Source: Pseudomonas cerasi
GTDB lineage: Bacteria > Pseudomonadota > Gammaproteobacteria > Pseudomonadales > Pseudomonadaceae
Direction of reading: 5' to 3'
DNA: 64,000 bases
Assembly (NCBI RefSeq): GCF_900074915.1
Contig: NZ_LT222319.1
Span: 3,567,001-3,631,000, forward strand
Shown one piece after another: positions 25,326-32,942 of this stretch. Made by a program: the position numbers and the translations under genes. A model generated the notes under the pieces. It worked only from the letters and a program-made list of their open reading frames with translations, had not been told where the DNA came from and made no database searches. How positions within the stretch are numbered: position 1 is the first letter of the stretch; each line of letters opens with the position of its first letter.

Positions 25326-26864
25326 TCAACGGCTGCGTGGCGGAAGCCAGTTATGTGGCAGTAAATCTGCAATCTCACTTGCGCGCTGAGTTGGCAGACG
25401 CGTGAGTACATCCTTCAAATAGGCATACGGATCATGCCTGTTGAGGCGTGCAGACTGGATTAAACTCATGATCGCTGCCGCCCGTTTGCCGCTGCGTAGC
25501 GATCCTGCAAATAGCCAGTTCTTGCGTCCAAGAGCCCACGGTCGGATTTGGTTCTCGGCCCAATTGTTGTCAATGGGTACGGCCCCGTCATCAAGGTAGC
25601 GCGATAGCGCCGCCCATCGTTTAAAGCTGTAATCCAGGGCTCTGCTGATGGCCGAACCTTCAGGCACGAGATCGCGCTGGCCGATCATCCAGGCATGCAG
25701 CCTTTCCATCACCGGTACGGCTTTTTCTTGCCGTACTCGCTGCCGTGAATCTGGCTCCAGGTCGCGGACTTCACTCTCTATTTCGTAAAGCAATTGGATA
25801 TAGCGAAGAGCTTGTTCGGCGAGCGTGCTTTTGTTCGTGGCATGCAGTTCGAAGAAATTGCGCCGCGGATGGGCCATGCAGCCGATCTCCATCACCCCGA
25901 GTTCGAAACTGGCCTTGTGGCCACCAAAATCATCGCAGACCAAATTGCCCTTCCAGCCTCGCAGGAAGTCGCGAGCATGCTCACCGGCACGGCTGGGGCT
26001 GAAGTCGTAAACCACTGCCGCTGTTTCGCAAAATTGGCTGGTGGCGTAGGCCCAAACATAAGAGCGGTGGGTTTTTTTCGAGCCTGGAGCGAGCATCCGT
26101 ACCGGTGTTTCGTCGGCGTGGATGATCTGCTGCCCGAGCACTACGTCGCGCAGTGCATCGACCAGCGGCTGTAACTGCACGCCAGTCGTGCCAACCCATT
26201 GAGCCAATGTTGCACGTGGGATGGCCAAGCCAGCTCGACCAAAAATCGATTCTTGACGGTAAAGCGGAAGATGATAAGCGAACTCCGCGATCATGACGTG
26301 GGCAAGTAACCCGGCAGTCGGGATGCCCTTGTCGATGACCTGCGCCGGTAAGGGTGACTGGATCAGCGTTTCGCAGTCATCGCAAACCCACTTGCCACGA
26401 ACATGGCGCTCGACGGTAAACACGCCCGGCGTGTAGTCCAGCCTTTCGCTGATATCTTCACCTATGCGCTTAAGTGCGCAGCCGCATAGGCAGTGGGTGT
26501 TGTCCGGTTCGTGATGGATCAACGTGCGTGGGAATTCTGCCGGCAATGCCGTGCGCTTGGACTTCTGCTTCTTTTGCTCGGTCGCCGCAGGTTCTATTTG
26601 CAAGGCTTGAAGCTCGGCCTCAATCGCCGCGATATCGGTATCGATCAGGTCATCAAGCAGGCTAGCCTGCTCAGGATTCATCTGCTCGCTGCGCTTGGCA
26701 AACTTCAAACGCTTGAGTTGTGCGATCTCGTGGGTCAGCTTATCGATCACCGTTTGATCGCGGTTGATCCTCTTGCCCATGGTCTCGACTTGCGACAGCA
26801 ACTGCGCAGCGAATGCACGCAATTGGTCGGGATTCATTTGATCGAGATCGGGCGAGGAAGTCAT
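25326..26864 (-). CDS. tnpC: IS66 transposase TnpC
   Basis: A 512-residue transposase. An N-terminal coiled-coil region (QLLSQVETMGKRINRDQTVIDKL) is followed by a zinc-finger-like block with His and Cys (DNTHCLCGCALKRIGED). The DDE catalytic residues are seen in IIHADETPVRM (D), GNLVCDDFGGHKA (D) and IDNNWAENQIRPWALGRKNWLF (E), all conserved in the family. ATG 26864 is used; the frame runs upstream into tnpB. The gene is intact. It lies 27 bp past the ABM stop and is convergent with it, so the passengers sit between tnpC and the left terminal repeat. Confidence 0.93.
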   Translation of the reverse strand: MTSSPDLDQMNPDQLRAFAAQLLSQVETMGKRINRDQTVIDKLTHEIAQLKRLKFAKRSEQMNPEQASLLDDLIDTDIAAIEAELQALQIEPAATEQKKQKSKRTALPAEFPRTLIHHEPDNTHCLCGCALKRIGEDISERLDYTPGVFTVERHVRGKWVCDDCETLIQSPLPAQVIDKGIPTAGLLAHVMIAEFAYHLPLYRQESIFGRAGLAIPRATLAQWVGTTGVQLQPLVDALRDVVLGQQIIHADETPVRMLAPGSKKTHRSYVWAYATSQFCETAAVVYDFSPSRAGEHARDFLRGWKGNLVCDDFGGHKASFELGVMEIGCMAHPRRNFFELHATNKSTLAEQALRYIQLLYEIESEVRDLEPDSRQRVRQEKAVPVMERLHAWMIGQRDLVPEGSAISRALDYSFKRWAALSRYLDDGAVPIDNNWAENQIRPWALGRKNWLFAGSLRSGKRAAAIMSLIQSARLNRHDPYAYLKDVLTRLPTQRASEIADLLPHNWLPPRSR

Positions 26865-26913
26865 GCCTTGGATTTTACCGAAGCAGGCCCCTTGCGACAG
26901 CAAGCCAAGACGT

Positions 26914-27249
26914 TCAAAGCAGCGTGATTGCACCGCCAGCTCCAACACGTTGCCAAGGTAGACCAAGCACCAAGGCCTGAAGTTGCTCGGTATCCAACTA
27001 CACTTCACTACCTTGACGAACGCCTGGCCAATGAAATTTACCTTGGTTCAAGCGCCGTGCAGCCAGCCGGACGCCAATCCCATCGTGCACCAGCACTTTC
27101 ATCCGAGTCGCGCGGCGATTGGCAAACAGATAGGCGCAGTGCGGCTTCGCCGCACCGAACACCACGATCACCCTGGCCAACGCTGTTTCAGTGCCGGCGC
27201 GCATATCCATGGGCTCAGTGGCTAGCCAGATGGCGTCGATGCAGATCAT
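26914..27249 (-). pseudogene. tnpB: IS66 accessory protein TnpB, with internal amber codon
   Basis: From ATG 27249 the frame reads a typical TnpB (IDAIWLATEPMDMRAGTETALA, then MKVLVHDGIGVRLAARRLNQGKFHWPG) but meets TAG at 27000-26998 after GSEV. The frame continues without a shift as LDTEQLQALVLGLPWQRVG and on to a natural stop at 26914, giving the usual length of about 111 residues. The C-terminal LVLGLPWQR motif is conserved in the family, so loss of it probably inactivates the protein. TnpB is needed for transposition in those IS66 elements that have been tested. Suppression or help from another copy in the genome is possible. Confidence 0.82.
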
Positions 27250-27260
27250 CGCACCAGGTC

Positions 27261-27569
27261 TCAAAGGAAAGCGGCGCAGGCAGCAGCACTATCGGTTGGC
27301 CAATTTACTTTGACGGTGCCGCGTGGGTGCAGAATCTCAACGCTGATATTCGATGAAGATAGGTGCGTTGTTGTTTGCATAGGCAATGGGATGAATACAG
27401 GTGTCTGCGCCGTGCTTTTCTGCGCCTGCAACCGAATCCATTTGTGGACGAGGTTTGCGTTAAGGCGGTTGCTGAGCGCGATGCTGGCAATCGAAGCGCC
27501 GGGCTGGGCGCAGTCTTGAATGACCTGGGCCTTGAAGGATTTGGAATAGGAACGTCGTGTTGGCTGCAT
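27261..27569 (-). CDS. tnpA: IS66 accessory protein TnpA
   Basis: A 102-residue protein, first gene of the IS66 trio. The N-terminal helix-turn-helix of the transposase-8 kind is visible: RRSYSKSFKAQVIQDCAQPGASIASIALSNRLNANLVHKWIR. A linker rich in Thr/Pro and a short strand region (ISVEILHPRGTVKVNWP) follow. Its stop is 12 bp before the tnpB start. The start is 103 bp from the right terminal repeat, as expected for the promoter-proximal end of an IS66 element. Confidence 0.85.
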   Translation of the reverse strand: MQPTRRSYSKSFKAQVIQDCAQPGASIASIALSNRLNANLVHKWIRLQAQKSTAQTPVFIPLPMQTTTHLSSSNISVEILHPRGTVKVNWPTDSAAACAAFL

Positions 27570-27656
27570 GAAATACCCGCTTAAAAGGCTAGAACTGGTG
27601 CCAACTTGAATTTAAGTGCACACCATGTCTGGGCTTTGCAGGGTTGGGTAGATGAC

Positions 27657-27672
27657 TTGGCCGGACGCATAC
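27657..27672. repeat. Right terminal inverted repeat of the IS66-type element
   Basis: Read in reverse complement this is GTATGCGTCCGGCCAA, matching the left end at 12 of 16 positions. It is followed at once by AGATGAAT. Confidence 0.75.
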
Positions 27673-27680
27673 AGATGAAT
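27673..27680. repeat. Target duplication, right copy (AGATGAAT)
   Basis: An exact copy of 22853-22860. The bases after it (AAC AAT CGA TAG) complete the interrupted GNAT reading frame. Confidence 0.8.
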
Positions 27681-27740
27681 AACAATCGATAGACGCAAGC
27701 AGCACAAGGACGCACCGCTGCGTTTTTCAGCGGCCCAAAC

Positions 27741-27764
27741 AAAAGCCACCCGAAGGTGGCTTTT
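27741..27764 (-). terminator. Rho-independent terminator after sucD
   Basis: AAAAGCCACC and GGTGGCTTTT form a 10-bp stem around CGAA; it ends the leftward TCA gene block 28 bases past the sucD stop. It could also end transcription arriving from the left. Confidence 0.9.
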
Positions 27765-27791
27765 GTCGATTACCCGAAAAGCAAGCGAGGC

Positions 27792-28672
27792 TTACTTGGT
27801 CGGCCAACCGGTCAGCTCGGCCAGGGCCTTGCCGATGTCTGCCAGGGAGCGCACGGTTTTCACGCCAGCGTCCTGCAGTGCAGCGAACTTCTCGTCTGCA
27901 GTACCTTTACCACCCGAGATGATTGCACCGGCATGGCCCATGCGCTTGCCCGGAGGAGCAGTCACACCAGCGATGTAGGAAACAACCGGCTTGGTCACGT
28001 GCGCCTTGATGTAGGCAGCGGCTTCTTCTTCAGCCGAACCGCCGATCTCGCCGATCATGACGATCGCTTCGGTCTTCGGGTCTTCCTGGAACAGCTTCAG
28101 GATGTCGATGAAGTTCGAACCCGGGATCGGGTCACCGCCGATACCGACGCAGGTGGACTGGCCGAAACCGGCGTCAGTGGTCTGCTTCACAGCTTCGTAA
28201 GTCAGGGTGCCGGAACGCGACACGATGCCTACCTTGCCTGGCAAGTGAATATGACCTGGCATGATACCGATCTTGCACTCGCCCGGAGTGATGACGCCTG
28301 GGCAGTTAGGGCCGATCAGGACCACACCCAGCTCGTCGCACTTGACCTTGGCTTCCAGCATGTCGATGGTCGGGATGCCTTCGGTGATGCACACGATCAG
28401 CTTGATGCCGCCGAACGCTGCTTCAAGGATGGAATCCTTGCAGAAAGGAGCCGGAACGTAGATGACGCTGGCGGTTGCGCCAGTGGTGTCTACCGCTTCT
28501 TTCACAGTGTTGAACACTGGCAGGTTCAGGTGCGTGGTGCCGCCCTTGCCTGGTGTCACGCCGCCAACCATCTTGGTGCCGTAGGCAATGGCTTGCTCGG
28601 AGTGGAAGGTACCTTGCGAACCAGTGAAACCCTGGCAGATAACCTTGGTGTCTTTATTGATCAGGACGCTCA

Positions 28673-28673
<1 letters not shown>
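27792..28673 (-). CDS. sucD: Succinyl-CoA ligase (ADP-forming) alpha subunit
   Basis: A 293-residue subunit that, with SucC, converts succinyl-CoA to succinate with formation of ATP or GTP. The CoA-binding fold starts with ICQGFTGSQGTFHSEQA; the phospho-His is in GHAGAIISGGKGTADEK (about residue 247). GPNCPGVITPGECKIGIMP is also conserved. ATG 28673 overlaps the last base of the sucC stop codon, so the subunits are tightly coupled. It is the last gene of the leftward sdh-suc block and is followed by a terminator. Confidence 0.97.
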
Positions 28674-29839
<1,166 letters not shown>

Positions 29840-30047
29840 GCTTATTACCGTCTTCGTTTAGGTACTGCGCATTCGGTGCTGCACGTCGGCGTGCCGCACC
29901 ACCTGTGACCGCTACTCCGGGTGGACTCCGCAAGTGCCGTGGGACACTCATGAAGCCGCCTGAGAGGTCGAGTCCGGCGCAGATTCCGCGGTAAGCCCTG
30001 CTTGCAAGGCCAACGACGGGCACTGCGCCGTGGTTTCTCTTGTTGTC

Positions 30048-31484
30048 TTAGCGTTTCTTGCGATTCTGGATATGGATGGCGCCGCCATTCACAGCCAGTG
30101 CAGCTTCATGCAGCGCTTCGGACAGGGTCGGGTGCGAGAAGACCATCATGCCGATGTCCTCTGCGCTGCTGCCGAATTCCATCGCGATTGCGCCCTGCTG
30201 TACCAGTTCTGCAGCGCTCGGGCCAATAACGTGAACACCCAGTACGCGATCGGTCTTGGCGTCGGCAATGATCTTGACGAAACCGCCGGTGTCATTGGCT
30301 GCCATGGCACGGCCGCTGGCTGCGAACGGGAACGTACCGACGTTGACTTCAACGCCTTCGGCCTTGAGCGTCTGCTCGGTCTTGCCGACCCAGGCGATTT
30401 CCGGGTGGGTATAGATAACCGACGGGATCAGGTTGTAGTTCATCTGGGCCTTGTGGCCCTTGATGCGCTCGACAACCATGATGCCCTCTTCCGAGGCCTT
30501 GTGCGCCAGCATCAGGCCGCGAACCACGTCACCAATGGCGTATACGCCCGGAACGCTGGTGGTGCAGTAGTCATCAACGTAGATGAAACCGCGCTCGTCG
30601 AGATCGACGCCGCTGTCCGAAGCCAGCAGGTCAGTGGTAACCGGACGACGGCCCACGGCAACGATCAGACGGTCGAAGGTGATCGACTGTTCGCCGGCAG
30701 CGTCGGTGTAGCTGACCACAACCTGCTCGCCTTCGACCTTGGAACCGGTCACGCGAGCGCCCAGCTTGATGTCCAGGCCCTGCTTGTTGAAGGTTTTCAG
30801 CGCTTCCTTGGAAACCGCTTCGTCGGCTGCCGGGATGAACTTCTCCAGCGCTTCCAGAACGGTAACCTGGGCACCCAGGCGAGCCCAGACAGAACCCAGT
30901 TCCAGACCGATCACGCCAGCGCCGATCACGCCCAGACGCTGTGGAACCTGTTGGAATTCAAGAGCACCAGTCGAATCGACGATGACTTTCTGGTCAACAG
31001 GCGCTGGCGGAATGTCGATAGGACGAGAACCCGAAGCCAGGATCACATGATCCGCTTCAATGATTTCGACAGTGCCATCGGCTGCGGTCAGTTCAACCTT
31101 CTTGCCGGCCAGCAGTTTGCCGTGGCCCTGCAACGTGGTCACGCCGTTGGCTTTGAACAGGCTGGCAACGCCGCCGGTCAGGCCTTTGACGATGGTCGAC
31201 TTGCGGCCGATCATCGCTGGAACGTCGATGTTCAGTTCAGAGGTCGAGATGCCATGCACGCTGAAGCCGTTCTTGGCTTCATAGAATTTCCAGGAGCTGT
31301 CGAGCAGTGCCTTGGAAGGAATGCAACCCACGTTCAGGCAGGTACCGCCGAGGGCCAGTTTGCCCTCCTTGTCCTGATACTTCTCGATGCAGGCAGTCTT
31401 GAGACCAAGTTGCGCAGCCTTGATGGCGGCAACATAACCGCCAGGGCCTGCGCCAATCACTACCACGTCGAATTTCTGGGACAT
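30048..31484 (-). CDS. lpd: Dihydrolipoyl dehydrogenase (E3 of 2-oxoglutarate dehydrogenase)
   Basis: A 478-residue flavoenzyme that reoxidises dihydrolipoamide with NAD+. The FAD fold opens VVVIGAGPGGYVAAIKAAQLG; the redox disulfide is GGTCLNVGCIPSKALL (about residues 48 and 53); the NAD fold reads LGVIGAGVIGLELGSVW; the C-terminal active-site His-Glu is in FSHPTLSEALHEAAL. Lying after sucAB, it is the lpdG-type E3 that serves the 2-oxoglutarate complex in Pseudomonas. Length is normal. The gap to sucB contains a very stable hairpin. Confidence 0.96.
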   Translation of the reverse strand: MSQKFDVVVIGAGPGGYVAAIKAAQLGLKTACIEKYQDKEGKLALGGTCLNVGCIPSKALLDSSWKFYEAKNGFSVHGISTSELNIDVPAMIGRKSTIVKGLTGGVASLFKANGVTTLQGHGKLLAGKKVELTAADGTVEIIEADHVILASGSRPIDIPPAPVDQKVIVDSTGALEFQQVPQRLGVIGAGVIGLELGSVWARLGAQVTVLEALEKFIPAADEAVSKEALKTFNKQGLDIKLGARVTGSKVEGEQVVVSYTDAAGEQSITFDRLIVAVGRRPVTTDLLASDSGVDLDERGFIYVDDYCTTSVPGVYAIGDVVRGLMLAHKASEEGIMVVERIKGHKAQMNYNLIPSVIYTHPEIAWVGKTEQTLKAEGVEVNVGTFPFAASGRAMAANDTGGFVKIIADAKTDRVLGVHVIGPSAAELVQQGAIAMEFGSSAEDIGMMVFSHPTLSEALHEAALAVNGGAIHIQNRKKR

Positions 31485-31593
31485 AAAAAAGAATTCCTCT
31501 ATAGCTGCGAGCTTTAACCTGCAAGCTGCAGGCAGGTCTGTGATGCTTTACAGACGAGCGTTGCAACCTGTTCATTAGATGTAATCTGCAAGA

Positions 31594-31647
31594 CCCGGGC
31601 TGTGCGACAGACTGCGCTCTTGCGCAGCCTGTCGTGTGCAGCCCGGG
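31594..31647 (-). other. Very stable hairpin between sucB and lpd
   Basis: Outer arms CCCGGGCTG and CAGCCCGGG, middle arms GCGACAG and CTGTCGT, and inner arms CTGCGC and GCGCAG around a short loop make a nearly continuous 54-base hairpin, 9 bases past the sucB stop. No strong T run follows on the minus strand, so it looks like an RNA processing or stability element, or a partial terminator, within the operon. Confidence 0.6.
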
Positions 31648-31656
31648 GCTGCGTCA

Positions 31657-32901
31657 TCAAATATCCAGCAGCAGACGAGCCGGATCTTCCAGCAGGTTCT
31701 TGATGGTCACGAGGAAGGTTACCGCTTCCTTGCCGTCGATCAAACGGTGATCATACGACAACGCCAGATACATCATCGGGCGAATCACAACCTGACCATT
31801 GACCGCCATCGGACGCTGCAGAATGTTGTGCATGCCCAGAATTGCAGCCTGTGGCGGGTTGACGATCGGCGTCGACATCATCGAACCGAAAGTACCACCA
31901 TTGGTGATAGTGAACGTACCGCCGGTCATCTCGTCGATGGACAGTTTACCGTCACGGGCTTTCTTGCCGAAGGTGGCGATGCCGCCTTCGATTTCAGCCA
32001 GGCTCATGTGCTCTGCGTTACGCAGAACCGGTACGACCAGACCGCGATCGCTGGAAACCGCGACACCGACGTCAGCATAGCCGTGGTAAACGATATCGGA
32101 ACCGTCGATCGACGCGTTGACGGCCGGGAAGCGCTTCAGCGCTTCAGTGGCAGCCTTGACGAAGAACGACATGAAGCCCAGGCGTACGCCATTGTGCGAC
32201 TTCTCGAACAGGTCCTTGTACTTCGAACGCAGTGCCATGACTTCAGTCATGTCGACTTCGTTGAAAGTGGTCAGCATCGCCATGTTCGACTGGGCTTCGA
32301 CCAGACGCTTGGCAACGGTTGCACGCACGCGGGTCATCGGCACACGCTTCTCGGTGCGATCGCCAGCAGCGACCACAGGAGCCGCGGCGGCAGCAGGCTT
32401 GGCGGCAGGCGCAGCGGCCGGAGCGGATTTCTTCGCTTCAACTGCAGCAACCACGTCTTCCTTGGTGATACGGCCGTCTTTACCGGTGCCCTTGACGCTG
32501 GCCAGGTTGATGCCGTTTTCTTCAGCCAATTGACGCGCAGCAGGCGCAGCAATCGGGTCTTCTTCGCCAGCGCCGGCAGGTGCAGCGGGAGCCGCAGCAG
32601 GAGCCGAGGCAGGCGCGGCCGCAGCGGCAGCTGGCGCAGCAGAAGCAGTAGCAGTAGCAGTAGCACCAGCGTCCAGCGTTGCAATCACTTCGTTGGACAG
32701 GACAGTGCTGCCCTCGCCTTTCACGATCGATACCAGCACGCCGTCGGCTTCGGCCAGTACTTCGAGAACGACCTTATCGGTCTCGATGTCGACCAGCAGC
32801 TCGTCACGTTTTACCGCATCGCCCGGCTGCTTGTGCCAGGTGGAAATGGTGCCGTCGGCAACGGATTCCGGGAAAGAGGGGGCTTTGATCTCGATAGCCA
32901 T
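31657..32901 (-). CDS. sucB: 2-oxoglutarate dehydrogenase E2 (dihydrolipoyl succinyltransferase)
   Basis: A 414-residue core of the 2-oxoglutarate dehydrogenase complex. The lipoyl domain (1-80) has the lipoylated Lys in DIETDKVVLEV; an Ala/Pro-rich flexible linker follows; the E3-binding domain shows APAARQLAEENGINLASVKGTGKDGRITKEDV; the catalytic domain ends with the His/Asp pair in SYDHRLIDGKEAV. ATG 32901 (MAIEIKAP) matches homologues. In the linker three tandem 6-bp units (32647-32664) encode Ala-Thr repeats, so length can vary there without a frameshift. Confidence 0.96.
   Translation of the reverse strand: MAIEIKAPSFPESVADGTISTWHKQPGDAVKRDELLVDIETDKVVLEVLAEADGVLVSIVKGEGSTVLSNEVIATLDAGATATATASAAPAAAAAAPASAPAAAPAAPAGAGEEDPIAAPAARQLAEENGINLASVKGTGKDGRITKEDVVAAVEAKKSAPAAAPAAKPAAAAAPVVAAGDRTEKRVPMTRVRATVAKRLVEAQSNMAMLTTFNEVDMTEVMALRSKYKDLFEKSHNGVRLGFMSFFVKAATEALKRFPAVNASIDGSDIVYHGYADVGVAVSSDRGLVVPVLRNAEHMSLAEIEGGIATFGKKARDGKLSIDEMTGGTFTITNGGTFGSMMSTPIVNPPQAAILGMHNILQRPMAVNGQVVIRPMMYLALSYDHRLIDGKEAVTFLVTIKNLLEDPARLLLDI
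32647..32664. repeat. Three-copy hexamer in the sucB linker
   Basis: AGTAGC is repeated three times (Ala-Thr on the coding strand) inside the flexible linker after the lipoyl domain. Changes in copy number would stay in frame. Confidence 0.7.
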
Positions 32902-32942
32902 TATCTGTAATTCCTTAATTCGGTTTCTAATGCTCGAAGGCG

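Larger units (their letters stand above)
22861..27672. mobile_element. IS66-family element carrying a regulator-P450-monooxygenase cassette
   Basis: The element is 4812 bp. Its left end reads GTAAGCATCCCGCTAA and its right end, reversed, GTATGCGTCCGGCCAA: 12 of 16 bases agree. The 8 bases AGATGAAT flank both sides. IS66 elements begin with 5'-GTA and make 8-bp duplications, so the ends fit the tnpA, tnpB and tnpC genes inside (27569 to 25326, leftward). The other 2.4 kb, between tnpC and the left end, holds three genes not used for transposition: an ArsR-like regulator, a P450 and an ABM monooxygenase. Removing the element restores the end of the GNAT gene, a strong check on the borders. tnpB carries an amber codon. 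Confidence 0.82.
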
